A stretch of DNA of 64,000 nucleotides from Streptomyces antimycoticus (GCF_005405925.1 NZ_BJHV01000001.1:6386001-6450000), one strand, 5' to 3'. Shown: positions 44,326-52,795, counted from the stretch's first letter. The notes: generated from the sequence alone by a model not told the origin. Numbers and translations are program-made.

Positions 44326-44373
44326 TCAGCACGCGTGGTAGCGCTCGAACAGATCACGGGTGGCAGCGGTCAT
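44326..44373 (-). CDS. 15-residue upstream ORF with strong ribosome binding site
   Basis: Reads MTAATRDLFERYHAC. GGAGG lies 6 nt before its ATG (44371-44373). It ends 38 bp before the TerF-like gene. It could be a regulatory leader, or the start of a gene whose rest is gone. Composition gives no clear attenuator pattern. Confidence 0.35.
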   Translation of the reverse strand: MTAATRDLFERYHAC

Positions 44374-44565
44374 GTCTGGCCTCCGGTCCATGGATCAACG
44401 GGCGTGCTGCGGAGGACATCCCGGTCGGTCGTGGGTCCAGATCCTCGGTGATGTGCGGCGATGCTGTCCATGGGCACGCGCACAGGCCACGCAGCGGGAG
44501 CAACGGTGGTGGCGGGGCGGACGAGTCGGCCTATGTGCCGGGTTCTGTCTGCCGACATCGTCGTG

Positions 44566-45165
44566 TCAGGGCCGCGCATCCCGCACGGCCTCGGCGATGA
44601 CGGTGGTCACCACCTTGCGGAGGGCCCCGGCATCCGGCGGCCCGGCTTCGCGGTCCGCGAAGAGCAGATGCCCTGCGCCGATCAACGTCGGCGCGAGTGC
44701 GTCGATATCGGCGTCGGGCGCGATGCGGCCCCGGTCCCGCTCGGCGGCGAGGTAGGACGCGATCATGGCCGTGGCCTCCGTCAGGAGCGGCACGCCGGTC
44801 GGCGTGGTTTCGCGGAGCCGGGCGCGTAGCTCGTCGCGCGAGGTGACGAGGCTGATGATGGCCACGGCGACCGACTCGAACAGGGTCGTCAGTGCGCCGG
44901 CGAGGTGGTCGGCGACGGTGCCGGTCCCGGCGGAGTCGCGCAGAGCGGCGGACTGGTGGTCGAGCCGGGCGATGCGATCCAGGACGAGCTCGGCGAGGAA
45001 GGCGTCGAAGTCGGCGAAGTGCCGGTGCAGGATGCCCTTGGCGCAGCCCGCCTCCGTGGTGACCGCCCGACTGGTCAGCGCGCTCGGCCCGTCCCGGAGC
45101 AGGACGCGCTCGGCGGCGTGGAACAGCTGCTCGCGTACGTCACGCATGGCCACCCCTGTCGGCAC
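44566..45165 (-). CDS. TetR-family transcriptional regulator
   Basis: A 199-residue TetR. I chose GTG 45165, which has GGAGGG about 6 nt upstream, over the ATG six codons downstream. The helix-turn-helix is ERVLLRDGPSALTSRAVTTE and GCAKGILHRHFADFDAFLAE. The ligand domain has ATAMIASYLAAERDRGRIAP and ends near EAVRDARP. It is divergent from the methyltransferase at 45237. Two palindromes in the 71-bp gap are the obvious operators. Confidence 0.87.
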   Translation of the reverse strand: MPTGVAMRDVREQLFHAAERVLLRDGPSALTSRAVTTEAGCAKGILHRHFADFDAFLAELVLDRIARLDHQSAALRDSAGTGTVADHLAGALTTLFESVAVAIISLVTSRDELRARLRETTPTGVPLLTEATAMIASYLAAERDRGRIAPDADIDALAPTLIGAGHLLFADREAGPPDAGALRKVVTTVIAEAVRDARP

Positions 45166-45200
45166 CGTGCGTCCCTCCTCACCTCATCGGGCCCGCTCCG

Positions 45201-45245
45201 TTGACGAGTGGGCATGTGCCCACTCATAGTGGGCGCATGCCCACT
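45201..45245 (+). promoter_or_regulatory. Leaderless promoter with two palindromic operators
   Basis: A -35 TTGACG (45201-45206) and -10 CATAGT (45225-45230), 18 bp apart, would start transcription at about 45237, the A of the methyltransferase ATG. Palindrome 1 (45206-45225, GAGTGGGCA / TGCCCACTC around TG) fills the spacer. Palindrome 2 (45228-45245, AGTGGGC / GCCCACT around GCAT) covers the start. Centres lie 21 bp apart, two helical turns. The pattern fits repression by the divergent TetR. Confidence 0.7.
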
Positions 45246-46067
45246 CTACCGTTTTCCGAGCACGAGCCTCATCAACACCGACAGATGGCGGAGTCGTTCG
45301 GCTCGGATGCCGAACGCTACGACCAGGCGCGGCCCCGCTATCCCCAAGCCATGGTGGACCGGATCGCCACCGGCAGCCCCGGCCTCGCCGTGCCCGACGT
45401 CCCCGACATCCTCGACGTCGGCTGTGGCACGGGTATCGCGGCCCGGCAGTTCCAGGACGCGGGCCGCACGGTGCTCGGGGTCGAGCCGGACGCGCGGATG
45501 GCCGAGGTGGCGCGGCGGCTCGGGACGGAGGTCGACATCGCGACGTTCGAAGCCTGGGACCCGGCCGGTCGGGAATTCGACGCCGTGATCGCGGGCCAGG
45601 CATGGCACTGGATCGATCCGGTCGCGGGAGCGGCCAAGGCCGCCCAGGTGCTGCGGCCCCACACCCGACTGGCCGCGTTCTGGAACGTCTTCCAGCTCCC
45701 GCCCGACCTGGCGGAAGCCGTCGCCACGAGCTACCAACGGGCCGTGCCCGACGCGCCGTTCGACTTCCGGGCGATGACGCGGGGCGGCCTGGACGCCAAC
45801 CAGCCGATACTCACCAAGGCCGCCGACGGGATACGGGAGGCAGGCGCGTTCGGCGAACCGGAGCAATGGCGGTTCGACTGGGAGCGGACCTACACCCGGG
45901 ACGCGTGGCTGGACCAGATCCCCACCCAGGGCGCCTTCACCCGGCTCTCCCCGGCCAAGCTGGCGGAGGTGCTGGAGGGCGTGGGGGCAGCCATCGACGC
46001 GATGGGCGGCAGCTTCACGATGCCGTACGCGACGGTGGTGATCACCGCGACGCGAACTGCCGCGTGA
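45237..46067 (+). CDS. SAM-dependent methyltransferase
   Basis: Class I methyltransferase, 276 residues. Motif I is ILDVGCGTGIAARQFQDAG, strand 2 acidic end VLGVEPDARMAEVA, and motif IV area FDAVIAGQAWHWIDPVAGA, a pattern of the UbiE/trans-aconitate-like group. There is no Shine-Dalgarno sequence before ATG 45237, in line with a leaderless transcript. Longer upstream frames cross the operators. It is regulated by the divergent TetR, by position. It is one of three methyltransferase genes in the window. Confidence 0.86.
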   Translation: MPTLPFSEHEPHQHRQMAESFGSDAERYDQARPRYPQAMVDRIATGSPGLAVPDVPDILDVGCGTGIAARQFQDAGRTVLGVEPDARMAEVARRLGTEVDIATFEAWDPAGREFDAVIAGQAWHWIDPVAGAAKAAQVLRPHTRLAAFWNVFQLPPDLAEAVATSYQRAVPDAPFDFRAMTRGGLDANQPILTKAADGIREAGAFGEPEQWRFDWERTYTRDAWLDQIPTQGAFTRLSPAKLAEVLEGVGAAIDAMGGSFTMPYATVVITATRTAA

Positions 46068-46095
46068 CCAACCGCGCGACCGGTACGAACGGGGT

Positions 46096-46587
46096 TCAGG
46101 CACCCAGGTCGTGATACATGACGTGCAGTCCGACCGGCCCCAGCTCCGGATGCCGAAACGCGCCCGGCACGGTGCCGATGACGGTGAACCCGAGGCGCTC
46201 GTACAGCCCGACAGCAGGCGCGTTCGAAGCCGCGACCGCATTGAACTGCACGCCGGCGAAGCCGCTGCTCGAGGCCCAGTTGAGCAGATACTCGCCCAGC
46301 GCCTGACCGACACCCCGGCCGCGCGCCTCGGACGCCACCATGAAGTTGCCACTGGCGATATGGGCACCGGGACCGGGCCGATTGGCGTACATATTCGAGG
46401 TGCCGAGCACCCGCTCGCCCTCTACGGCCACCACGACATGCCCCGGGGGCGGCACCACCCACATCTCGTGTGCCTGCGCCTCCGTCTGGTGGGGGTCGTA
46501 GCAGAAGGTGTCTCCCTTACGGACAATCTGCTCGACGATCGGCCAGACCTGCGACCAGTCACGTTCCTCGAACGCCCGGATTTCCAT
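46096..46587 (-). CDS. GNAT-family N-acetyltransferase
   Basis: A 163-residue acetyltransferase. The first strand and helix are MEIRAFEERDWSQVWPIVEQ, and the acetyl-CoA pyrophosphate loop is VASEARGRGVGQALGEYLL (R/QxxGxG/A). The final core strand and helix read NAVAASNAPAVGLYERLGF, then VIGTVPGAFRHPELG. Similar proteins acetylate small molecules or modify amines; substrate unknown. It converges with the methyltransferase, with 28 bp between the stops. Confidence 0.87.
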   Translation of the reverse strand: MEIRAFEERDWSQVWPIVEQIVRKGDTFCYDPHQTEAQAHEMWVVPPPGHVVVAVEGERVLGTSNMYANRPGPGAHIASGNFMVASEARGRGVGQALGEYLLNWASSSGFAGVQFNAVAASNAPAVGLYERLGFTVIGTVPGAFRHPELGPVGLHVMYHDLGA

Positions 46588-46675
46588 CCGCCATACGCTA
46601 GCGATGGGGTTCAGCCCTTTCGACCGAATTTCTGGTGCAGAATCAGTCTGATGTGACCGTTGCCGCCCCTCCCGT

Positions 46676-47752
46676 TCATTCGTGAGGGCCGGAGTCCGCC
46701 CCCTGCTCGGTGAGGCATCGGCGCCCCGCCGCGAGTGTGGCCAGGGCCCGGGGGGACTCGCGCAGGCGGTCGGTCAGGGCGTCCGTCAGCGTGAGGAGGC
46801 AGTGGGGGTCCACCGAGCGGGCGGTGAGGTAGGCCGTGGCGAAGGCGAGGTGGCCGGTGAAGACGCGCTCGTCGTCCACGAATACGGCCGCTGCCAGGGA
46901 GTCCAGCAGCCGGCCGAGGAAATCGGCGGCCTCTTCGTGTTCCATGCCCGAGCGGCTCCGCAGGCCGGGGAGTACGTCACGCAGCGCGTGGACCACGTGA
47001 TCGAGCAGCTCAAGGCGTTGCCGGACGAGTACGGCGTACGCCTCCACGGCACCGGGCTGGACCGACGACTCCCCGCATGTCACCGGGGGCCAGGGGCGAA
47101 GCAGTGCTTCCGCGGCGCTACGGGCGTCGGCCGCGTACAGGTCCGCGCCCAGGGCGTACGCCCATGTGCCCTCGGGGCCGAACCCCGGCCCGCCCGTCAT
47201 GACGGGAACGCCGGCGCATCTGCAGGTCTGGATCTGCCGGTGGGCGAGCGGAAGGTTCCACGACAGGGTGCATGAGAGAGCGACCACGTCAGGGCCGTTC
47301 TGATGGACGTCCGAGAGGAGTTCGTGGGGGGAGACCGAGGCGCCGAGTGAGCGCACCTGGAAGCCGCGCAGTCGCAGCACCGCGGTGAGGATGTGGGAGG
47401 GCAGAACGTGCCATTCGCCGTCGCTGCATGCCACCAGCACATGGCGGGGTGGGCCGGCTCCCGCAGGGGTGCGTGCGGTGCCGCCGGTGCGGGCAGTGGA
47501 CGCGATCGCGTCCACTGTCAGGCGGCTGACGTGGGTGGCGGCGTGCTCCTGCGCCACCGTCCACTCGCCGGACTCCCACCGCTCACCGACCCTCACCTGG
47601 GCGGGTGCCACCAGGCCGAGCAGTACGTCCTCCGCGCTCACGCCGCTTGTCACCAGGCCGGTGGCCAGCTCCAGCGCTCCGTCCTCGTCCGCACCCGCCA
47701 GGCAGACGTCGAAGTCCGCGCGGATGGTGTCGGTGATCCCGGTGCCGTTCAT
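46676..47752 (-). CDS. Cobalamin-binding protein with CarH-like light-sensor signature
   Basis: A 358-residue protein with no DNA-binding domain. The helical B12-2 domain contains W59, then nine residues, then E69-H70 (GERWESGEWTVAQEH), the Wx9EH signature of adenosylcobalamin photoreceptors of the CarH/LitR type. The Rossmann B12-binding domain has E113-W-H115 in the DxHxxG position (last residue Pro, not Gly), a Ser-Leu region in ALSCTLSW and GG in VMTGGPGFG. A helical C-terminal region of about 130 residues follows. It overlaps the PP2C gene by ATGA (47749-47752), so the two act together. Predicted B12- or light-dependent control of the phosphatase; not proven. Confidence 0.8.
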   Translation of the reverse strand: MNGTGITDTIRADFDVCLAGADEDGALELATGLVTSGVSAEDVLLGLVAPAQVRVGERWESGEWTVAQEHAATHVSRLTVDAIASTARTGGTARTPAGAGPPRHVLVACSDGEWHVLPSHILTAVLRLRGFQVRSLGASVSPHELLSDVHQNGPDVVALSCTLSWNLPLAHRQIQTCRCAGVPVMTGGPGFGPEGTWAYALGADLYAADARSAAEALLRPWPPVTCGESSVQPGAVEAYAVLVRQRLELLDHVVHALRDVLPGLRSRSGMEHEEAADFLGRLLDSLAAAVFVDDERVFTGHLAFATAYLTARSVDPHCLLTLTDALTDRLRESPRALATLAAGRRCLTEQGADSGPHE

Positions 47753-49383
47753 GAGCCCTCCGCGTCCCTTGCGTCTTGGGACCCTGAGCCACGGCGAGGG
47801 GGTGCCTGAAGCGTCAGGATGGAGATGTCATCGTGCGGGCGGCCGGCGAGCCATTCGGTCGTGAGGAGTTCCAGTCGCTCGGCGACCGACGGCGCCTGCA
47901 TGCCGCCGCAGCTGGCCAGCGCGTCGACGAGGCGTTCGTCGCCGTAGATCTCCCGCCCGCTCGCACCGCCTCGCGCCTCCGTGACCCCGTCGCTGTAGAG
48001 CAGCATCAGCTCACCGGGGTCGAGACGGCACTCGGTACGGCCGAAACTGGGATCGGGCACCGCCCCGAGGAGCATGCCCTCGCAGACGATTTCCGCCACC
48101 TTCCCGTCGCCGCGCAGGACGAGCGGGGAGAGGTGGCCGCCGCTGGCGATCTCCACCTTCACCGAGCCGTCGTCGCAGGGGCGGGCGGAACCCGTGACCA
48201 GGGTCGTGAAGCGGTGGCCGGCACTGATGACGAGGTCGTTGAGGAGCCGCAGGTCGCGCAGGGGCTCGGGCTCCGTCCGGACCATGGCCAGGGTGCGCAT
48301 GCTCTGCCGCACCTGGCCCGCAACCACCGCGGCCTCCGCACCCTTGCCGGACACGTCACCGAAGAAGAACGTGACTCCGCCCGCGGCGGAGGGGGCCACA
48401 TGGTAGAAGTCGCCGCTGATGCGCAGCGCCTCCGCGGCCGGCCGGTAGGCGGCGCCGAGCCTGAGGCCGTCGGCCGACGGCAGCGGCTCCGGAGCCATGC
48501 TGGCCTGTAGGACGGCGATGGTGTGGGCCTGCTGCGAGTAGAGCCCCGCCGATGCCAGCGCGAGTCCGGCCCGTATGGCGAACCGGTGCGTCAGGTCGAT
48601 GTCCGCGTCGTCGAAGCGGGCACGCTCCGGGCCGCGCAGCATGATCAGCGCACCGGCCGGGACGCCCCCCGCGGTGAGCTGGACCACCAGCGCGGCCTCG
48701 CCCCGACCGAACTCACCGGGCATGACCTCGTCGAGCGCGTCCATCTCCTGGGGGCGTAGGACAGTGGGGCGTGGGTGGAGCCCGTACAGCGCGTCCGCGA
48801 CCTTGGGCACCTGTTCCAGCGTCTCGACCGCCACCTCCCCGGAACACCGGGCATCGCCCGGACCCGCCCGGTGCCAGTGGGTACGCCGCCCGCTCGCGGG
48901 CAGGACGACCACGGACGCGTCCGCCAGCTTCGGGATCACGATCTCGACCAGCGCATGGACCGTACGGCCGTGGTGGAGCGAGGCGCCCAGGCGCCGGGTG
49001 GTCTCCTCCAGAAAGGCCGACCTGTCGCGCTCGTGGGCGAGTGCCGCCTCGGCCTCCTGGGCGCTGCTGACCTGATGGACCAGCCACACCGTGAGCCCAC
49101 CGGCGGTGTGCAGACGACCGCTGAGCCCGCGCCCCTCGTAGGCGGTGGAGAAGTGCTCCGCTTGTTGGGCGGCGGCCCGGGCGAGGGGCGCGGCCGCTGA
49201 CATGCTGACCGGGCTGCCCGGGCGCAGCCGAGGGAAGAGGCGGGCGGCCGCGCGGTTGAATCCGCGGACGGGCCCGTCGGCCCGGTCGCAGATGACGACG
49301 GCCTCGTCGACGAGATCCAGCAGCGCGCCCAGCTGCGCCGGGGCACAGCCCCATGTACCCCCGCCGCCGCTGTCGTCCGTCAT
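47749..49383 (-). CDS. PP2C/SpoIIE-type protein phosphatase with sensor domains
   Basis: A 544-residue phosphatase. The N-terminal PAS-like region (about 15-110) reads ALLDLVDEAVVICDRADG and FNRAAARLFPRL. A GAF domain covers about 145-300. The C-terminal SpoIIE/RsbU-type PP2C domain (about 320-530) has SGDFYHVAP, FFFGDVSGKGAEAAVV, MLLYSDGVTEARGG and DDISILTL, which supply the metal-binding Asp residues. Such enzymes dephosphorylate anti-sigma-factor antagonists. Start ATG 49381-49383 has GAGGCGG about 9 nt upstream. First gene of a two-gene operon with the cobalamin-binding protein. Confidence 0.87.
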   Translation of the reverse strand: MTDDSGGGGTWGCAPAQLGALLDLVDEAVVICDRADGPVRGFNRAAARLFPRLRPGSPVSMSAAAPLARAAAQQAEHFSTAYEGRGLSGRLHTAGGLTVWLVHQVSSAQEAEAALAHERDRSAFLEETTRRLGASLHHGRTVHALVEIVIPKLADASVVVLPASGRRTHWHRAGPGDARCSGEVAVETLEQVPKVADALYGLHPRPTVLRPQEMDALDEVMPGEFGRGEAALVVQLTAGGVPAGALIMLRGPERARFDDADIDLTHRFAIRAGLALASAGLYSQQAHTIAVLQASMAPEPLPSADGLRLGAAYRPAAEALRISGDFYHVAPSAAGGVTFFFGDVSGKGAEAAVVAGQVRQSMRTLAMVRTEPEPLRDLRLLNDLVISAGHRFTTLVTGSARPCDDGSVKVEIASGGHLSPLVLRGDGKVAEIVCEGMLLGAVPDPSFGRTECRLDPGELMLLYSDGVTEARGGASGREIYGDERLVDALASCGGMQAPSVAERLELLTTEWLAGRPHDDISILTLQAPPRRGSGSQDARDAEGS

Positions 49384-49677
49384 CGGCCACCGCCTCTTGC
49401 GCATGACGCCGCTACGCCCATAGTGCCCGGCTTGCTCCACCTTCCATTCTGTTTGTCCGGTGTGGTTGTCGCAGGGGCGCAGCGAGGGGCCTGGAGGGCC
49501 GGAAGGCCCAGGGGCTGACTACAGGAGCGGATGTCAGCCCTCCGCCGGAGCCACCCCGATCGGGCAGGAGACGCCCGTACCTACGAGGGTGTACCTATGT
49601 GACCGGTGACGGTACGAGCAGACAACGAAGGTCCCGGGCCGCGCTGACCGAGAGCAGGAGGACGACGCTCGCATCGT
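49384..49677. other. Gap with the left copy of the msrA-end repeat
   Basis: The 294-bp stretch before the AbiE-like toxin gene has no supported gene. It holds 49534-49581, an exact copy of the 3' end of msrA, which marks the left border of the inserted islet. Confidence 0.6.
49534..49581. repeat. 48-bp direct repeat, copy 1, left border of islet
   Basis: Identical over 48 bp to positions 51941-51988, same orientation. The sequence is the last 15 codons and stop of msrA. Flanks differ immediately at both ends. This fits an attL-like site left by integration into the msrA 3' end. Confidence 0.9.
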
Positions 49678-50528
49678 CTACCGCAATTGGTCGATGAACG
49701 CCGGGGCCAGGACACGAATGCGTTCTTCGGGCACGTCGCCTTTCAGAGCGTTGACGGCCATCTCAACACCGGGAGTCGCGGCTCCGCCGAAGAGCGCGTG
49801 GAGCTTCTCCAGGCCCGCGAGCGCGATGTCACCCACGCGGCGGTCATCGCGGAGATTGGTGAAAGTTGAGGCCACTCGGCGTGGCCGAGTCGTCATCATG
49901 ATACGGAGCACATCGCCGGCGTCCTTGTCCGTGAGCCGGTCCGGGCGGGCGTCGGCATCGCCGAGGCGGTCGCTGATCTTGTATGCCTTAGCCACCAGCA
50001 GTGCTGCCGGGCCAGCGACGTTCACGGTGACGCTGCGGTCGTCTGCGGGGTCGAGGCTGCCGACGAGCATCGGAGAACGATCGGCGGCAGCTACTTCGAG
50101 GCCTTCGATCCAGCGGGCGGACATAGCTCCGTGGGGAGGGACTTTGGCGCTGCGTTTTCCGTTCTTGGGCGAAAGTTGTCTGGGGATGAGTAGGTCGAGC
50201 TCTACGGGGACGAACTTGTCACCTATGGGCTCAAGGCGTTCCCAGAGTCCCGGCTGGTTCTGATACTTCAAGTCGAAGCCGGCTCCCCGTAAGGAGGTGT
50301 CCAGGTGCGGTTGCTCGCCCAGCAGAAGGGGGTCGATGCTGATATCACCGTCAGAGGTGAAGGGGCATTGCTGATTGCCGCGTCGGGGGTGCGCAGATAC
50401 ACCGCCTGGGCGCCGACGATAGTCAGCGCGGGGAGGTGGTCGCTCAGCGCGTCGATCCCATCCAGGAGGACCCGCCGGGCGACGACGGTGAGCTGACGGG
50501 GGTCGACGCCTTCGGGGATTTTGGCCAC
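49678..50528 (-). pseudogene. AbiEii-like nucleotidyltransferase toxin, frame broken by one missing base
   Basis: About 284 residues with the frame restored. The N-terminus reads MAKIPEGVDPRQLTVVARRV and VGAQAVYLRT. One base is missing in GGGG at 50362-50365 (plus strand); adding it gives AISNAPFTSDGDISIDP, whose DxDI corresponds to the metal-binding Asp pair of AbiEii-like nucleotidyltransferases. The C-terminal part has VELDLLIPRQ and AALLVAKAYKISDR (the Kx4D-like motif), ending AFIDQLR. AbiEii proteins are type IV toxins in abortive phage infection. Its antitoxin-like partner is 39 bp upstream. Confidence 0.78.
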
Positions 50529-50567
50529 GGTGTCTCGCGCTCTCCAAGAGTCGACAGAGACGCGATC

Positions 50568-51698
50568 TTAGAACTGCGGCTTCCCGCTCAGGTGCTCAAT
50601 GCTCAAATTGCGCCATTGATCGTGATGTTCTGACATGTACTTCAGAACGGCTTCCCCTTCAGCGGGCAAGCGTCCAGGGCCGGAGAGGCAATCCAGGACA
50701 AGCTGACTCAAAGCAACATGCTGGAGACCATCGAGCGTTACGGCCCGATCGAACACGGCTCTGTCGGGTGCTCGGAGCAGCAGAACGTCGGCGTTCTCGC
50801 GCACAGGTAGCAGACCGAGGTCGTCAACGAGGTCGTCAACATTCAACCTTGGCGCTACGTAGAGCATCAGTTGTCCGCCGGCGGACAGGGGAGCAACGCG
50901 ATGGGCCGCGTAGGAGCCGGTGACGGCGACGCCGTCGAACTGGGCTGGAGGAAGAGCCCGGATGTCGTCCATCACCGCGGGAACGCCGTTGGGAGCCAGT
51001 GCGCCGACGTAGGAGTTGTGTCGTAGCAGGCCGCTCTGGGTGGCCCGGGCGCGAAGCAGCTCCTGCCAGTCGACATCTGTGATAATGCGACCGTCCCGGC
51101 GGAGGAGCAGCTGGTCCTCAAGTGCGTCGAGCAGTCGGGAAATGTAGGCCAGGCTCAGACCTGCCGACTGAGCGAGCTGTGTGGCGCGGTAGGGCGGGTG
51201 GACATCGGCAAGGAGCCGCACCAAGCGGCCGGCTTTCGGCCCGGCAAGAGTCGTCCTCTGCTCTTGGGAGAGTGTTTTGGGGGATCGGGTGGCTCCCTCC
51301 GTGTGGATCACGATGGCCGGCTTGCGAACCCGGAGCGAGACGTTTCCGGTCAAGTCCAGGTAGCTGATGCCGTGGTGGCGCAGCAACTGCTGGGTTTTTG
51401 GCGAGACCCACGGCGCCATGACCATGAGATTCGTGTACTGGCTCAGGCGCCTGAGCAGGCCTACCTTGGGCACCAGCACCTCGTCCACCACCCGGGGCGT
51501 CAGAGAGGGCTTCAGCTCCACCAGCAGCTGTGTGAAGGTGCTGTCGCCTTCCGCCTTCACCTCAACAATGACGTCGATGCCATGCGACTCTTCCGGCTCG
51601 GGCCGCGGCGTGACCGTCCAAGTGGATCCGAGCAGGCCGGACAGGATTGCTAGTCCCTGCTCGAGCAGCTTGTCAGGAGTCAGATCATCTTTGGCCAC
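50568..51698 (-). CDS. AbiEi-like antitoxin and regulator
   Basis: A 376-residue protein. The N-terminal region resembles a restriction-endonuclease-like fold: VIVEVKAEGDSTFTQLLVEL and SQYTNLMVMAPWVSPKTQQL. A winged helix follows at about 155-215, with PPYRATQLAQSAGLSLAYIS and RLLDALEDQLLLRRDGRI, and the C-terminal domain has the AbiEi-type layout ending SIEHLSGKPQF. AbiEi proteins bind operator repeats and repress the operon. It precedes the nucleotidyltransferase gene, as in known abiE loci. Inverted repeats upstream (51738-51796) are likely operators. Confidence 0.78.
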   Translation of the reverse strand: MAKDDLTPDKLLEQGLAILSGLLGSTWTVTPRPEPEESHGIDVIVEVKAEGDSTFTQLLVELKPSLTPRVVDEVLVPKVGLLRRLSQYTNLMVMAPWVSPKTQQLLRHHGISYLDLTGNVSLRVRKPAIVIHTEGATRSPKTLSQEQRTTLAGPKAGRLVRLLADVHPPYRATQLAQSAGLSLAYISRLLDALEDQLLLRRDGRIITDVDWQELLRARATQSGLLRHNSYVGALAPNGVPAVMDDIRALPPAQFDGVAVTGSYAAHRVAPLSAGGQLMLYVAPRLNVDDLVDDLGLLPVRENADVLLLRAPDRAVFDRAVTLDGLQHVALSQLVLDCLSGPGRLPAEGEAVLKYMSEHHDQWRNLSIEHLSGKPQF

Positions 51699-51737
51699 CC
51701 ATGCATCCTCGCATGGGGGAACCCTCCTCAGCCAGGA

Positions 51738-51796
51738 AAACTTGCCTATGTCGCCGACTTGCCTGAATCCGTAAACTTACGAACCCAGGCAAGTTT
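51738..51796 (-). promoter_or_regulatory. Candidate AbiEi operator repeats
   Basis: AAACTTGCCT at 51738-51747 has its exact complement AGGCAAGTTT at 51787-51796, and a third copy, ACTTGCCT, at 51757-51764. They lie 40-100 bp upstream of the AbiEi start. AbiEi-type antitoxins are known to bind inverted repeats in their own promoters. Confidence 0.55.
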
Positions 51797-51940
51797 CTCT
51801 TGTTCTTGAGATTGTTCGGTCCAGGAAACTTCGCCTTCGGGGCAACCTTCAGGGACCCCGAGCTACCCGAAACCTTGTGCTCAGGGTCCGAGGCGTCCGG
51901 CTCGGGACGCGGACCTGCTGTTGTCGATAGGCGGCAGCGC

Positions 51941-51988
51941 TCAGCCCTCCGCCGGAGCCACCCCGATCGGGCAGGAGACGCCCGTACC
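51941..51988. repeat. 48-bp direct repeat, copy 2, right border of islet
   Basis: Exact match to 49534-49581. It encodes the C-terminal [11 protein letters not shown] and the stop of msrA on the minus strand. Confidence 0.9.
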
Positions 51989-52600
51989 GCCGATGCCGCA
52001 GTAGCCGGCCGGGTTCTTGTCCAAGTACTGCTGGTGGTATGCCTCGGCCGGGTAGAAGGGGCCCGCCGGGAGGATCTCGGTGGTGATCTCGCCGTAGCCG
52101 GAGCCCGTCAGGACGGACTGGTAGGAGGCGCGGGAGGACTCGGCCTCGGACTGCTGCTCGGGGGAGTGGGCGTAGATCGCCGAGCGGTACTGGGTGCCGA
52201 CGTCGTTGCCCTGGCGGAAGCCCTGGGTGGGGTCGTGGGACTCCCAGAAGAGCTTCAGGAGGGCGGCGTAGGAGGTGACGGTCGGGTCGAAGACGACGCG
52301 GACGGCCTCGGTGTGGCCGGTGAGGCCGCTGCAGACCTCCTCGTACGTGGGGTTCTCGGTGTGGCCGCCCTGGTAGCCGACGAGGGTGGTCCAGACGCCC
52401 GGGGCCTGCCAGAACTTCCGCTCCGCGCCCCAGAAGCAGCCCAGGCCGAAGTCGGCGACGACCAGGCCCTCGGGGTACGGGCCGGCCAGCGGGTTGCCGA
52501 GGACCGTGTGGCGGTCGGGGACGGCGAAGCCCGGTTCGGCGCGGCCCTTCAGTGCCTCCTCGGGGGTGGGGAGGTGGTTCTTCTGGCGGCTGAACAACAT
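51941..52600 (-). CDS. msrA: Peptide-methionine (S)-S-oxide reductase MsrA
   Basis: Repairs oxidised methionine in proteins, 219 residues. The catalytic Cys is in [13 protein letters not shown], followed by [20 protein letters not shown] and [11 protein letters not shown]. The C-terminal [13 protein letters not shown] supplies the resolving Cys, so this is the full-length class with the extra C-terminal thiol. I prefer ATG 52598-52600; a GTG codon just upstream is possible. Its 3' end is duplicated at 49534-49581 and marks an insertion site. The gene is intact despite the islet. Confidence 0.9.
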   Translation of the reverse strand: MLFSRQKNHLPTPEEALKGRAEPGFAVPDRHTVLGNPLAGPYPEGLVVADFGLGCFWGAERKFWQAPGVWTTLVGYQGGHTENPTYEEVCSGLTGHTEAVRVVFDPTVTSYAALLKLFWESHDPTQGFRQGNDVGTQYRSAIYAHSPEQQSEAESSRASYQSVLTGSGYGEITTEILPAGPFYPAEAYHQQYLDKNPAGYCGIGGTGVSCPIGVAPAEG

Positions 52601-52701
52601 CACTGGACTCCCATGCGGATCCGGCTGGCGGGTGTGGTCCCTCGGGCGGGTGCGCTACGCGTTGCCTGGGCGGGCGCGGTCACTGTGCTGGTGCGGGTCT
52701 T

Positions 52702-52728
52702 ACGGCGCGGGGTGTTTCCCTGCGCCGT
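52702..52728 (-). terminator. Hairpin after the 52796-53893 gene
   Basis: An 11-bp stem with one G-U pair, ACGGCGCGGGG against CCCTGCGCCGT, with a 5-base loop. It lies about 70 bp after the stop of the minus-strand gene at 52796. No U-rich tail follows, as is common in streptomycetes. Confidence 0.55.
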
Positions 52729-52795
52729 GTGCTTGTTACAACGGGCTTCGGGGTGTCTGAATTCCGCCGCCCGTCCCCTCCACCGCGGCAGCCTC

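Larger units (their letters stand above)
49534..51940 (-). mobile_element. AbiE-carrying islet inserted at the msrA 3' end
   Basis: A 2,407-bp segment between the two copies of the 48-bp msrA-end repeat. It carries an AbiEi/AbiEii-like pair and its promoter, and looks less GC-rich than the neighbours. No integrase or transposase is inside. Integration into the end of a gene, with the end regenerated, is the hallmark of site-specific recombination; homologous exchange at the repeat could also explain it. Confidence 0.75.
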
